Assembly (NCBI RefSeq): GCF_017654505.1
Contig: NC_054549.1
Location: 25,628,147-25,692,146, forward strand
DNA from: Polyodon spathula
Taxonomy: Eukaryota > Chordata > Actinopteri > Acipenseriformes > Polyodontidae
Direction: 5' to 3'
DNA length: 64,000 nt
The notes beneath the pieces were generated by a model. The model was not told the origin of the DNA, searched no databases, and saw nothing but the letters and a program-made list of their open reading frames with translations. The translations under genes and the position numbers were made by a program. Every line of letters begins with the position of its first letter. Position 1 is the first letter of the stretch. Positions 1 to 13,507 of this stretch are shown here, piece by piece.

Positions 1-1112
1 AATCTTAAATAATTGAAAGATAATTGTACTTTCTCTGTAAACATATTGCAGCTTTACAGTACTACTTTGTTTCAAGTGAATATAGTGATTTGCATTATAT
101 ATCCTACGTCACATATACTCCACAATGTTATATTTTATTATATATAACAGAAAATACCAAAATACAGTAGTGTGCACATTTATTAAAACACCTCATTGAT
201 CCTGTTTGCTGGATTTGTTATGCATTTCAAATCAAACCACTGTAACTGAAAACTATGTCAACAGTTATGTCAAAATAGGCAAATCAGTGGTAGTCTGATT
301 TAATTGGTGACTTTAAGGTCACACGTGCAATTTCCTTTTTTACGATGTTTAGAATCTTTCTGAATTGTTATGAGTTCTGTTGCTCCACACTGCGGTTTAA
401 TCATTTAGCTCTATACAATAATGAAGGACTACCTGACTTTGAGAAGCTATGTTCTTTGCTTTGTGATTTCCCAAGCAATCATGTCACCTTGTTTCTGTGT
501 TGGCCGCCACCTATGGTAAAGTATAGAAACTTTGAAAGCTTTTGGGTGTAATGTTTTCAGTGTAGGTTTGTTTGATTACTTTAGGCCAGATTTACTAAGG
601 TCTATCCAATTTGCACCATTTTATATGCATAGTAATATACACTATACTTATACTTTTAAATCCTATAATACACAGCAGTTGTGTGTTTTGCTAGTTTAAT
701 TTGAATTAAAGAAAAATGGAACAAATTGCATTGTGTTGTAAAAGCCTTGATACATTGTATCCTTTATAGTAGGCTTGAATCAGTTTTCAAGCGTTTGTGC
801 AAAAGGATAGATCCCCTGGACATTACCGAACGTGCTTTTCAGAGGTATGCAGAGGTGGAAAATCAGGTAACTATCCTGATACAGTTACCCTTTTGGATAA
901 TTTCAAACTCAAATCTGGTAGTTAAACGAATTGCATAAAAAAGACTTATGATTCGAGAAAACAGGGCTGCAGCAAAAATACAGGCTAGTTCCAGCATAAC
1001 TGGCTGTTAAACTGTGCAACACTTGGTAACTGGTCTGGCAGGACAAATTTGCTAAATTTTTTGCTTGTTAAATAAATGTGAGCAACAGCGTTTCACTGCA
1101 GTGATGGTATCC
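1..1112. other. Anonymous AT-rich intergenic or intronic sequence
   Basis: I see no coding frame above chance length, no RNA gene and no recognisable repeat here. Short frames show no family motif. Confidence 0.6.
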
Positions 1113-1427
1113 TGTGACAGGTGGTTTTAGAGGTGGGGTAGTGCCCCTAGAGACCCGGAGCAGGACTGCAGTTTAAAAAAAAAAAACAACAAAAAAAATC
1201 CCAACAAAACAAACAAAAAAAACCCCACAGGAACATACAAACTGTGGCACGAGGGTCAAAATTAGATTTTAACAAAACAAGCAAATGCAGCATAGGCTGG
1301 GCAGCCACCTTCACTATAAATACAAACACAGGTCAAACTTCCTTCTCCAAAAAAAGGCATACTGCAGTTTCTCTAAAAACTTACATTCCCACACACACTA
1401 TTTACACAAGGCTTTTGCCCTGCCACA
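1113..1427 (-). mobile_element. LTR remnant, same family as the solo LTRs at 13063 and 51196
   Basis: The plus strand begins TGTGACAGG and ends CCCTGCCACA, the same ends as the related copies. Shared internal landmarks in the same order are CTGCAGTTTAAA and a GGCTGGGCAG...CTTCACT block, which places it in minus orientation. It is shorter than the 445-bp relative at 13063. No target duplication directly abuts these ends. ACTGG does occur at 1428-1432 and again at 1029-1033, but the latter would need an LTR start that disagrees with the other copies. Confidence 0.6.
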
Positions 1428-1639
1428 ACTGGGTAGTAAAACAAGCTCTGATTGAACTTCTATTTATGATCAGAAAACCAGCATCTGTGCTGCTGCCAAA
1501 AACTTTTTAAACTGCGTTCCAATGAAAATACTTGGGTAATGTGCTCATCCTCTTTTCCAACTCAATTTATGACCCGTGACTTGTTTACAAAAATCTTTTT
1601 ATTTTATTTTGTTTTGTACATTCCCTTGCTGCAGTAATT

Positions 1640-2005
1640 CCCAGCACAGCTCAGGAGAACTGATGGTTAGTATGCATCCTCCTCAAGCCAGTCTCCTCTT
1701 TTACACCCAGGAACTCGAGAGTGAACGTCATCGAGCTACCGACTTCTAGAGGACAAAGGCCATCTTGCAGGTGGATGCTTCAACTCACCAGGTGCCTGAC
1801 CTGTAAAAAAAAGTGTCATATTTTCCTCCCTAACCCATGGGAGCAGCAAATGCAATGCAACGCTCTGTCTGGAATCCCAAGTGAAAACCAGCAACTTTGC
1901 ACAGCCATGATGTGAACCTGCGCTTCCCTGACTGTGCTGTACTGGCTGTACTCACCCTGCACAACACGAGGCTGGGCTTTCATGGGGTGAGCCACTTGGG
2001 GACTG
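1640..2005 (-). repeat. SINE-like interspersed repeat, copy 1 (tRNA-like head degenerate)
   Basis: This block aligns with 18862-19192 over about 330 bp. Shared pieces, in order, include GGAGGACAAAG, CCTCCCT(A/T)ACCC, AATGCAAC(G/A)CTC, a CCCTGACTGT block and GGTGAGC(C/A)AC. In this copy the segment CATGATGTGAACCTGCGC resembles the reverse complement of a decayed tRNA B box (consensus GGTTCGAATCC), so a minus-oriented tRNA-derived SINE is likely. Orientation and class are inference; the two-copy relationship is seen directly. Confidence 0.6.
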
Positions 2006-5000
2006 CAAGTTGTCATTTTAAACAAGTGTCTCCAATGTTTTAATCTTGTGTTGTAACCTGTTGTGTGTGTGTATTGTCTGTTGTGTTAACCTCTCCCTCA
2101 AGTTATTGTTCAATTATTGGTTGACCCACCCACCCCTATACCCCCTTGCAACCATGTCTGTGATGCCTCAATATGATTTCATATATTCAAAACAAAGACT
2201 TTCTGCTCTGGATGACAGAATAAAACACTTTAGTTACAACTGAACACTCAGAGGACTCTTTAGATGTAAACAGCTTGTTACACACATTTTGTCAAATCCC
2301 TCTAGTTAATATTTCTCAGTGATGTCAGGCAAAGCTTACTGGGTATGAAAGGATGAATAATGTGTCAGTAGTTTCATCTGATTAATTCTATTCATTGGAC
2401 CTTAAAAATCCATTAAGGAAGAAGCAGAAGGATATTCATTCATGTTAATTTTTTGTTATAATATACAAATCATGGAACTTCCAGTCCATTGGAATAAATC
2501 ACGATTTAATACATGCTATTAACATTAACAAATGAAATAGAGGGCAAATGAGTCAGGGCCAAAGAACACTGTTAATCAACCTGATTGAAGTCAGGCATCT
2601 TATACTCTTATACAACACAATTACATTCTCATTCCTGGTGTACTGGTCCAAGTGTAAGTCCTTTTAAGAACTAACATGGCTGTCATCTTGAATCAATTTG
2701 AATTAAGTGTATGTTCCCACATTAAAGTTTATCACAGATTTTTGGACAGTGATTCTACCCAGCTATACCATGCTGAATCATGGAATTTACAATGCTTTAC
2801 CGTTTGCTTGTGCTTTACCATTATTTATCTATGCTTTTACTTTGCTTTACTACCTTACAGCAATACAATGTTATGAAGGGCATCTTCAAGTTGCAAAGAG
2901 GAAGGAAAGCCAATATTATTCATGCCACTGATGCTGATTCACTTGAATCTTTTAAGACCCAACTTGACAAAGTTTTGATATGTATCAACTACTAGGAAAA
3001 TGTTATCTTCCAGGTTCCAGGTTGTTTATCCTACCATTAAACTTACTTTAATTGTTTCTGTTTTTGTTCCCACTGACAAATTTATGTAGAAGATGTTCAT
3101 GAAAGGATCAAGTTCCCTTTCTAACATGCCTTGGCAATACTCTCAGTGTAATCATCAAGAAACAATATTTGCGCTCATTTGTTAAACAAATTCACCTAGC
3201 TGTTGAATGGCCTCCAAGAAATTATACTTAAATTGCTTTAGAGATACAGAATCGCTTCCAGTAACTGGAGGGCCTCTGAGTACAACCTACTCCACAAGCT
3301 TTCCAACACTGAACGTATAAACCTGCTTGAGAGCGTGACACAGAGTAAACAAGCGTTGTCTTTCATTATCTCTAAATCCCCATAGCTTTGAACACCATCT
3401 CATCTCACCTTCAGTCCATCTCACATACAGTACACCTTTAACCTGTGCTGGCACAAGGCACCTTTTAATTCAATTACATGTGACACCAATTACAATGTTG
3501 CTGTGTTTAGCAACTACAATAAGGTCCCCCTCAATTACAAATGTCTTGTATCAAGACAGGAAACATGTGTTTGAATAATGCGTTTTCTGGATACTTCTCG
3601 TGGTGGAGTTTTGCCTTCTCAGCATGATCTTCCAATGTGCAGAGCTTACATGCAGCTGCTCCTGTTGAAATTAGATACACATTTTACCTAGTTTGTTGTC
3701 AATCACAGTAAATGCAACTTATTTTATTATCAAAAAGCATGACACATACCTTTATTTTGTATACATCTTTATTAGGTCAATTACAACAACATTTACTTGC
3801 ATCAAAAATATTGCTGGATTAAAAGCAACTATCAGTTCTTTACTAAAGTGGGAACTGAAGTACTGTACAATGTAGCCTGTTTAACTGGCAGAATTTACCA
3901 TCTTGTTTTATTATGTTACTCCAGAGAAGTTGAATGAAGCACTGTTAGATTCTTCTTTATCTTTAGGGAGTGGTGAATTTTTAACATAGTAAGTCACTTC
4001 TATCTTCGTGTGTGAAAAAACACACAAAGCCTTATTATTCAAGCCTTAGGAAAGACTGTTGCTCCATTTAGGAGATGGACTAAATAATCTACAGTTGGTA
4101 TTTTATATCTTTCTCCAAGGATGGCATCTAATATTGATTACAAATTATTACAATTCCTGGAACCTTTGGTTTAAGTGTAATGGATTGACAGAAAAAGATC
4201 CCACTGCCAAAATGGCTAGAAATAAAGTAATCATTACATTTAACATTCCAGACAAGGCCAAACTGTAATAGACCACGGTAGCTATTACCATAAGGGGTGT
4301 CTTTATCTACAGTGAAGCCCCTCAAGACTAAGGCTCACAGCTTGGCAATAACAATTAAGATGTTTTTTTTTTTTATAAAGAGAGCCAACTGTTTTTAAAG
4401 TGGTGGACATAGTCCTCTCAAACTCTAATAGAGTGTTTAGCAAACAGGTTCTGAAAATTGAGGGCAGATAGTATTGAAATGACCCAAGTCATTCTTATGG
4501 GACAACAGAAAGTATTAGGAGGTATCTCTTATAATGCAAGAATGTATGTAATTTAATGTCAAGATGCATTTTATCGTGTAATTTAAAACACAAAATACAT
4601 GCCCATCTGCATTTCCTAATAAAATATCTGTTCTACAGAAACAATCATTTTTAATAGACATGAAATTATGGAAAGTTTCTATCTGACCAAGTCTCAGGTA
4701 ATTGTTTATTAGTGCATGATAATGAGGCAGAGAATATATGATTTGATCTAGCGATGAATCTCCAAAGGCTTTTCACTGAAAATTTTTCAAATTGATTTTG
4801 CAGATTTTTCAATTATATTTAATAAATGGTTCTTCTATTTACTTTCAAAGCAAGAAATCATTAGCATTGTGTGGAAGGTAGTCGCCCACTCTCTAGTGCA
4901 CGCAGAAATTGTATAGACACATTTGTCTTCTAATAGCAAATGTAAACACTTCTGGCATTGACCACGAGCAATAGATGTCTATAAAAATATTCTTGAAGAA

Positions 5001-5744
5001 TTGTATCTCCTGAGGGGTATACATCTTTTACTTTTATAGAGTAAATTAAAACCAGCACTTGCCTCCATCATTTCAAAGTTTGGTTTCTGCTTTCGGATTG
5101 TGAAAGTTAACATATGGTACAGTACCTGCAAACCCTGTGCCAGAAACGTTTGATCTCACAAATTAAAGATTAAATATTGTTTATTTTACTGTTCCTGTAT
5201 AAACATACTTACACGTATGTTGGTACTGGAAAGTTAAATGAGGTTATAAACCTGATGGGATGTTGGACATTGAATCAACCAATCAGGATGCACGATTGTC
5301 AATAATGTGTAAAAAAAAAATAAAAAAAAACACTTCTACTAAATATTAATGTCACAACTGTAATTTCAAACTGAGAACAAGGTTGTTGAACTACACAGTT
5401 AAGAGAGACCGCTATCAAAAGAAGATTTTGTTTAATGAAATATGTTAAACAATTCAATAATGTGCTTACTTTTCTGCATGAAGTCTTGACTGTGCTGCTT
5501 TTGTACACAGGCAAGCATACATAATTAGATGGGACTGATGTAAAAAAAATACAAAATCCAGTATTTTCAAGAGTATTCCAACAAAACTTCATAATTTAAG
5601 AGGTAAACCCACCATATGAACAGGCCTGAGTTGTTGGGGTTGTTTTCCAGAGTAGCCTATACAAAGTACAAATTAGCTATAAAGAAATCAAAAGTAGGCC
5701 GTCTGTCACTGTATAGTAGACTAACAAAAGCCATTCATATCCAG
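2006..5744. other. Anonymous sequence without a recognised gene
   Basis: The overlapping plus-strand frames near 2676-2995 share no motif with a family I know. Poly(A/T) runs near 4362 and 5310 are the only low-complexity features. Confidence 0.55.
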
Positions 5745-6250
5745 TGTGACAGAGTAGGGTGAGGGTAAGTAAAAATGTAGTCCAGGAGGGTTTGATACAG
5801 GACTACATCCCCCAGAATGCATTGGGGTGGAATTAGAGCCAATATGGGAAACACCTGGTTCTAATGAAATGATGGATACCTGTCTGTAGTTAAGCAGGCA
5901 GGCATATATAAGTAGTTCAAACTGTGTGAACTCTGTCTGTGGTAAGGCTAAGGCCTGTGGGAAGCATGGGTGGTTGTAGACCTAAAAGTATTGAATACTT
6001 ATGTTTGAGTAAGTGCTGGTTTTGGTTGCTGGTAAATGGCTTAGCTGTCTGGTTATAGTTTAGGACTTGAGAGTTTTAGTTAGCACTCAATGGAGGAGTT
6101 AGGCTTTTGTTTTGTTTGTTTGTTTTTGTATGGAAATAAATATACAGGCACTGCCCTGTTTACACCCTATCTGTTGTTTCAGTACTGTTTTTACACAATA
6201 AGACAGTGTGAAATGTACTGAAAGTGCAAAACAATCCCCAGTTTGCCACA
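5745..6250 (+). mobile_element. Solo LTR (506 bp) with 4-bp target duplication
   Basis: The element starts TGTGACAGAG and ends TTTGCCACA, giving the TG...CA ends of an LTR. It is flanked by CCAG on both sides (5741-5744 and 6251-6254). An AATAAA signal lies at 6135-6140, downstream of a TATATAA sequence near 5905, consistent with plus orientation. No gag, pol or env reading frame lies on either side, so it is a solo LTR. Superfamily (ERV or Gypsy) cannot be decided from the LTR alone. Confidence 0.7.
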
Positions 6251-7726
6251 CCAGCAATAAACACAATGCAAAATTGCACCCTGCAAAGTGGTATTGATAT
6301 CTCATACATACCAGACAGATGAATTCCGCATAATAACACAAGCCCAACTAAATTACAAGAAAAAGACGAATCGACTGTTTTCACAAACCCCAATTAACAC
6401 TAATCTTGGACTGCCGCACCTCAGGGAACATTTTGTTGTCAAAGATTAGTCCTAATAGGGTCTGTAAGAATAGAAGAATTTGCTTACTGCATTTGTAAAA
6501 CAAATTGAAAGTGAGGCAGACAGGAACAATGTTTTAGTTAATACACAATTACTTTCTTCAATACAAAATGCTGATTTAAAAAAGTTCTTTGTTTCACTCT
6601 TGTGTTTCACTGAGAAGAAAGGAAGTATGCATTGAGTATGAAGTCTGTAAAGTTAGCTGAGAGGGAGATCTACTATGTCTAAAGGAACAGAAGTTCCCTT
6701 CGTCTGTCTAGGAGTAGCACGCAGTCGATATACCAACTCTGCATTGTTCCAGTAACCATTGCTGCAGACTGGAGCAAGACGATTCTTTTCTATAAGGGAT
6801 AGCTGGAAAGGTTTTCCATGACATGCCCTGCATCACAGTAACCTTCCAAACTAGAGATACCTTTCTTGAAAAACTTGAAAAAAACGCTCCAAGGCTTATG
6901 TGTTTGTGTGAATTCACTGTTTAATGTTTTCCACTGGTGTTGGCATATGCAGTGTTTTTCCCCAAAAATGTGTTGAACAGTAGCATTTCAAAAGAGGTGA
7001 AATAAGAGTGAGCTTATGATTGAAAATGACAACAAACAAATTACAGGCTCCCTTTTTGTCAAGGTGATTTATTTTACAGTTTAAACTGCTCTAGCCCTAA
7101 CTGCCTTATCCTCGTATGATAGTCTTTTGCTGTGTTTTGGGTGCCATTAAACTTAAAATATGTTTGATGCATATTTTATACATCTATGTAAAATATTAGG
7201 CTTGTTATATCACATGACCTCAGGTGGCAGAAAAAAACATGTTTCTATTCCATACTACACAATAACTGTGGATGCGACCTTTAGTAACCTGCTGTAAGCT
7301 ATTCGGTCCGATTTGTTGTAAAATGCCTGTAGTTTTCTACAAAATCGTATTAATCAATTATTGTGTACGCCAGTTATTTGTGGTTTATGTGATTAGATTA
7401 ATATTCTGACAGTATATTAGTTAGAAATGGCAAATAGAAGACATCCTATACTGCATTTCACCGAAGAATAATTTATCGAGGTCTGTTAAATATGTTAGTG
7501 TTAATTAGGTACTATTGAATTCAATGTCTTAAAGCACTTGGGCACTGAATAGTGCATTCCCTGTACTGTGTTTGCCTACTTACGATACAGTCATAAGTGT
7601 CGGGACATATCACAATTTTTATAAGGTGTTTATAATTCAGGAAATCACATCCGTGAACTGAGTTGTGCCCTGCTTACTGAGCTACCATCATATCATTACT
7701 TAGTTTTTGAATAAACCATTTAAAGA

Positions 7727-7727
<1 letters not shown>
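6251..7727. other. Anonymous AT-rich sequence
   Basis: Nothing is recognised beyond short chance frames. Confidence 0.55.

Positions 7728-7792
<65 letters not shown>
7728..7792. repeat. (ATT)n microsatellite
   Basis: About 21 uninterrupted ATT units are followed directly by a T-rich stretch and a repeat fragment. Confidence 0.95.
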
Positions 7793-7799
7793 GTATTTT

Positions 7800-7915
7800 T
7801 TATTTTTTTTTATTTATTAGCAGATGCCCTTACAATTGTTAAAAATATCACATTACAAGTCATCACATTATCAAATATCACATTACAGAATATCACAATA
7901 CAGATATAGGCCACT
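7800..7915. repeat. Interspersed-repeat fragment with ATCACATTACA tandem motif
   Basis: It contains TTATTAGCAGATGCCCTTA followed by several degenerate ATATCACATTACA units. I associate the AGCAGATGCCCTTA block with widespread fish retroposon tails; that link is from memory. It abuts the (ATT)n tract, which may mark the 3' tail of the element. Confidence 0.4.
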
Positions 7916-7929
7916 AAAAGGACACTGGG

Positions 7930-10068
7930 CAGCAGTAAGGAATTGGTTTTGAGCAGCTTGCATTTATCTGGATGCCATAAGTCAAGCAAAAGCTAACCAT
8001 GACACACATGTTTGGAATTTTACTGAAAATAAAATGTGCAGTACTGAAACAGAAAGGTTAATCTCCTATCACTTGGCTGTATAATCTTTCTTCATTAGTT
8101 TCCCTATTAAATAGCTGGGCTCCAATCCTAGCATGCCACAGTCCTGGAGATTTGCAAGGTCATTGCTGGAAGGAGGGGGGTGTTCCATTCTACCAGCCTG
8201 CAGAGTGACAGCAGCTGCCTGCTTATCTGACAGAGCTCTGGGATGGATGTGCCGAGACTGACAAGGAAATGCAGAGCAATCACCCAGATCCATCACACTG
8301 CTTTATTATTCACAAGACACTCTGCTTCCTGAGGCAATAGAGTACTGTCCAAACAATATTTTACTTTCAACATTAAAATGAATTTAAAAAAAAGTTCCAA
8401 GTAATTATGCACTTAAGTACCTTCCAGATAATTATACTTAAAACATTGTGTGTGGAAAGTAAAAAGAAAAAAAAATTCCATCTGATTTTATATTTTACCT
8501 CCAATTCAGTCCATTAAAGCTATTACACACCAAACCTCGATCAAACAGGTAAATAAGTAACATTAATAACAGAACATATACTTCTGATAAGAACCTTTTA
8601 TAGTAGAGTGATGTGAAATTAACAGATATCTATGGCAGTATATTTGCAAATATGTCATGTAACAGCAAGGGCACTGAACAATCAGAGCTTTCAATCAAAA
8701 CATGAGTTCTACTAAGAAATAATCACATCTAAAATGTATTAACAGGCCATTGTTAATTAAGTTTTTTTTTTTCCATTATTGTCATTGATTGAGTAACTGA
8801 ATGGAAAACAAATTGAAAAACAAAGTATGAGACTATTAGGGGTTGCATTCTCAAAGAACTGGATATACTTGGTGTGTGTGCGTGCGTGCGTGCATGCGTG
8901 TGTATGTGTGTTTCACTATTATCAAATATATGTTGAAATGTCATCCGTGAAGACAATCGTCTGCTAGGTTTTGAAGATGCCTGGTATTGTATGTTGCTAA
9001 TATTTGCTTAGTAGTACATGTTTCAATGATAATTCTTGTGTGTATGAGTAGGACATTTAACAACTTCTGTACAAAGTGTTTTTTTTTATTGCTTATTTTC
9101 TATAGATCTAGTTGTGTCTTTAGTGATTGAATATTTTAAAAAAAATGTAGTAATAATAATAAATACTCCAACAAATATTGTTGTAATCTATACAGTATAT
9201 ACAGAGAATTTAATACAGAGGAAATCTGTCAATAGCTACAGGTACATTAGGATCATACGAGAAATGTGGTGATCCCTTATTCTTTCAAAAAGATACGCTG
9301 GTGTTGTCTTGTTGCCGAGCAGATGGAACTCAAGAGCCACCTGGTTTAGCCAGTCTGTTTCCTGTCACCTTGGCTTACATGGATGAGTGCAGATGAAGAG
9401 CAGCAAGTGGCCATAGGGCTGCCTGGGGTCTCTGTATGGTATGCTTCTCCCAGCAGGAGTCATTCTATCCCATTTAGAATTGGGTCTGGAAGATTAGGGC
9501 CTTTTTGAGGGGGTAGGAGAGCTGCAAACCAGTCAGCAATTACCAGTGTAAAATTACACTGTAAAAACAATAACACATAGTCATTCTTCGGAGCTGGTGG
9601 TAGGGTTACCATCTTAAAAGGATAAGCACAATCTATTGTTTCTATATCTATCTTTCTGTATATCTAACAATCTCTCGTTAAAATGTTATACAAGTACTTG
9701 GCCACAATTCAGATTTCTAGCATTTACCCTTGCTGGGGGATTTTGTATTCAGCATGGTCGTAGTGTTAAACACTTTTTGCACAGTAGAACATTTTATAAC
9801 CAAATTACATTACATATTTAAATAATATAAAAGAAAAAACCAACATTGGTCTCTGAAGAGATATCAGAAACAGTATCTTGATGTGTTTTTTTTTTCTCTT
9901 TTGTATATGATTTTGTTTGTAGTTATACAAGTTTATTAAATAAACAAATTGCTGCAGAAGAAAATTACAACGGCCTGCAGTACTGTAACAGGGTAGCTGC
10001 ATTTATTTTTGGTACCAAAGTATTTTTGTTTACCAAAAGAGCCTTTCCTGCCTCCCTTCATGTATGAA
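7930..10068. other. Anonymous sequence
   Basis: No gene is recognised. A slightly GC-richer, repeat-free block at about 8090-8300 and another at 9300-9540 carry no motif I can assign. Short GTGTGCGTGC tracts occur near 8872-8910. Confidence 0.5.
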
Positions 10069-10071
10069 TGT

Positions 10072-10142
<71 letters not shown>
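10069..10142. repeat. (TG)n microsatellite
   Basis: An almost perfect TG run of more than 30 units. It produces a spurious poly(His-Thr) frame on the minus strand. Confidence 0.95.
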
Positions 10143-10143
<1 letters not shown>

Positions 10144-10294
10144 TACACATGAGGAATGAATTCTTATTTACCCTTCCCCCCATTTCCCCAAATCACTGCA
10201 GTGTAGCCCCATTGGAGAACAATATAAGCAAAGAGAAAATATAATAAAACGTCAAAGTTTGTTTCTCCTTGTTGTTAGTACAGTACACTGTACT

Positions 10295-10441
10295 TACACC
10301 TTAATCTGCTAATTTCAAAGAAGGCGCTTTGAATAACAGGCACAGTTGGTGCAGGTCTTGATGATTGACAGCCATTTCAACGAATTAGAGTATCCTGCTA
10401 CTGCTTCAGTCAACGAGATCTGTCAGAACAGGATAAAATAA
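10295..10441. repeat. Unclassified interspersed repeat, copy 1
   Basis: The block aligns with 15484-15660. Shared segments in order are ACACCTTAA, CTAATTTCAAA, GGCGCTTTGAAT, AGGTCTTGATGATTGACAG, CTGCTTCAGTCAACGAGATC and TGTCAGAAC. This copy lacks about 25 bases that the other has after the GACAGG position. It shows no tRNA-like head, polyA tail or coding frame, so its class is unknown. Confidence 0.75.
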
Positions 10442-11052
10442 ATAAACGTCGATATTAATCATCCATTTCGAAAAAAAACCAGTCATTTGAACACCAGTGC
10501 AAGATGAGATTGCCACAATAATGTATCTATATTGAATCTATACTGGGCAGCAGGAACAGATTGATTTTTTTATCCTAAAGGTGCAATACAAATGTGCTTA
10601 TTGTTGAGAAACAGTCAATGCAAATAGTCAATGCCAATATCATTGGTTACTGCTTTGTGTCCAAGTCTGGTTCTTTTGATAGCCTCTAAATTGTTAATAA
10701 CAGACCATGTTCAAGTCTTCTTATAAGCTTGTACAAGGAAGTGTAATAATTAATCAGACAGTTCTGTTTCGTATATAATATATAGTTGAAATTTGTACAG
10801 AAGTTGCAAAATGTAGAAGCAGGCTTATTATATATATATTTTTTTATTAAATCATAAGTAAGGATCATTGACTTGTGTCTATACTGTATGCCAAAGGATT
10901 GTAGGACAGTCAGCGCTAGTCCAATAAATACTGCATGGTAAAAAAGTCGTTTTATTTTTTGATGTCACCCTCTCTAGGTGTGTAGTACACCTCAGATCCC
11001 CAAATGTTTGCTTGAGATTGTTTGCTGTAAAATGTAAATAAGTAAATACAGA

Positions 11053-11109
<57 letters not shown>

Positions 11110-11112
11110 TAA
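11053..11112. repeat. (TAA)n microsatellite
   Basis: About 17 units of TAA with a slightly degenerate end. It creates a spurious poly-Ile frame on the minus strand. Confidence 0.95.
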
Positions 11113-11764
11113 AAGAAATGGTGGCAGATACACTACTGAAAATGTCATTTTCCCTGGCTGAACAGGAAAATGTCAGAAAGAAATGAAAAAAAAACTGCAG
11201 TGGTTTGTTTTGAACAATGTGATGATTTTGCTATTCCCTTTACTAGCGCAACCAAAGGGAGAGGTGGAGAGCTGGAAGGCACCCTGCCTTAGTGGAGCGA
11301 GGATGGTTGCAGATGCAAGGTGGTGAATGAGGCTGTGGTGAGAAAGAGAGGGGGTCAATTAAGATGCATTTCCCCATCATCCCTGAGAGTGCCCGTCCCA
11401 TCATGCCAGACGGCTAGCTACAACAATAATTTGGGCCTAGCTGCAGAGGGGCCAGCAGGAAAGGGTTAGAGACCTCAAGGGAAAGCACTGCAACACTCCA
11501 ACTGGTAATTTCCAAAAGTGGGGGATTATTCTGTAAAATATCAGGGACTTGTTTTTGTTTCTTTTTTTTCCCTACTAAATAGACCCTCTGCTCAATGGTG
11601 TAGCTGAGAGGGGGTGGGGGTTTAGGGGTTTGAACCATCCCTGAAATCTGTGGTAGAAAAAAAAAAAGTGCTGGAAAAAAAAAAAACAACATCATTCCAC
11701 ACAAGATTGTATAACTCAATCAGTTCCACTTTGTTATAGGGAAAACAAATTAAAAAAAAAAGAA

Positions 11765-13055
11765 TTGTTATGGGAAGGGGCTGTCTGCCAATGCGGCCAT
11801 TTCAAATTCCGATTTGTGATTGGATTATTTACTGTCATTTATGAGAGGTTCAACCTTGAGGGCTATGGCAGTGCAAACGCAATGAGCGGCCACTTAAATG
11901 GGGCACAGGCAAAGTTAAGAGAAAAGAAAATATGTGTGCTATGTTCATTGTGCCAGCCACAGAATCAATGTTGTTCTCAGCAAATGCTGCTCCGTTCAGA
12001 TGGCAAGGAACTGTTTTGTCTCAGAAATTTGCCATTTTCTTCATGATTCTGCTTTGCGATCTGCCTGCTTGAGAAATGAAATACAACGTATTTTACCAGA
12101 TCAAAAGAAAGGTCGATTGACATCACTGTGTGAAACAAGATGGGTTGAGCGTCATGATGCTATTTTTACTTTCATTGAGCTCCTGTCCCCAGTACGGTCC
12201 AGTCTGTTGTTGATCAGTGAAATATTTTCAGATGATTCCTCCGTAAAGGCTGATCAGCTTTTTAGTGCCATTGACAAAGCTGAATTCATGCTGACATTGT
12301 ATATATAGTATGTGAAAAAATGCTTGCCAAAACTTTTCACCTATCACAATTCTGCCAAAAAGTTGAATGTGACTTGACTTAATGTGTTTCTGCAGCCGAC
12401 TCACTAATAAAACAAGTAGAAGAAATGTGGAGTAATGCAGAGAACGAATTTACAACAATCTATAAAAAAAATGTGACAAAGCAGCTGAATATGGAATTCA
12501 GTTTAGACTTCACAGGCGAACAGCAGGGAAAGTGGAGACAGTAATAGGGAAAATGCTTGAGAACAATACTATTGCCAGACTCTTCATTAAACTGTTGGAC
12601 TTCTATGCATCTGAAATGAAAGAGCTGTTCACAAAACACAGAGCCCTTCTTGTCAATCTTAATGGCATCCTCCTGTGCAATGTCCATATGCTAACTAGCA
12701 ACTCTGCAGAAGTTCTTTCAAACTTATATCCAGATGATGTCACTCCCACTTTGGCAATACTGGATTCCGAAATTGCAACATGGAAGGCTAAATGGGAAAA
12801 TATGTCACCAGTTCCAAGGAGTGCTCTAGATGCTCTAAATAATTGCAACAAGCATTTATTTTCCAACATTTTTAAACTTCTGCATATTTTTGCAACACTG
12901 CCAGTGACTACAGCTCATGTGGAAGAAAAACTATAATGGCAGAATCAAGATTAGATGGACTGACTTTGCTGTCATTAAAATATCCCCTGAAAGTAATTGA
13001 CAAATTTGCAACAAAAAACAGATGACTGGACCTGGTGACATAAACAGCAAGGTAA
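11765..13055 (+). pseudogene. Decayed hAT-superfamily transposase
   Basis: Several plus-strand frames together give one hAT transposase in the correct order. Around 11865-11925 is AMSGHLNGAQAKLRE, the glycine/asparagine segment before the catalytic block. After a frameshift, 11934-12308 reads YVHCASHRINVVLS and then SLCETRWVERHDA, both hallmarks of the hAT/ZBED-type core. At 12532-12936 a third frame ends in NIFKLLHIFATLPVTTAHVEE, the start of the C-terminal dimerisation domain. The part that normally follows is disrupted, and after another frame change RLDGLTLLSL appears near 12955-12985. At least three frameshifts and an internal stop show it is dead. I did not find terminal inverted repeats or a target duplication. 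A solo LTR begins at 13063, immediately beyond the C-terminal end. Confidence 0.85.
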
Positions 13056-13062
13056 GAGTGAC

Positions 13063-13507
13063 TGTGGCAGGATAGCCAGGAGGACAGAGACTCGAAGACA
13101 ATAAACTGCAGTGAAAGCGCCGCTGCGCTATTTTTATCCACACAAAGGTCAAACAAAACACAAATCTCACACACACAATACACTTACAAAATAACTGGCA
13201 CAAGGGCCAAAACAAAAGTTTAAACAAAACTGTTCAGGCTGGGCAGAGCCTTCACTGAACTTCATAGCAAACAAACAAACAAACAAACAAACAAACAAAA
13301 AACACTCACCCCAAAACACCTCCACCAAACAAATGACTTTCTCCTCTTTTAAAGCATGTGGCTGGAGCCTAATTATCATTTATTCAATTAGCTCCAGCCA
13401 CATTCTCACATGTATTTTGGCAGGGATAGGAAATTAACCCCATCCCTGCCAACCACCACCAAAACACCACACAACAATATTTACAAACAGGGCCCTACCC
13501 TGCCACA
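13063..13507 (-). mobile_element. Solo LTR (445 bp) with perfect 5-bp target duplication
   Basis: The plus strand begins TGTGGCAGG and ends CCCTGCCACA, near-perfect inverted ends with TG...CA termini. GTGAC flanks it on both sides (13058-13062 and 13508-13512). Shared blocks with 51196-51578 (for example GCCCAGCCTG and GGCCCTTGTGCC on the minus strand) set the orientation as minus. In the position of the polyA signal this copy has GATAAAA. It contains a (CAAA)n run at about 13268-13300. It is inserted right beside the hAT relic. No internal retroviral region is present. Confidence 0.85.

Noticed and set aside
1029..1432. ACTGG pair as target duplication of the first LTR relic
   Set aside because: It would put the LTR end at 1034, whereas alignment with relatives puts it at 1113 (TGTGACAGG). 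The match is likely chance.
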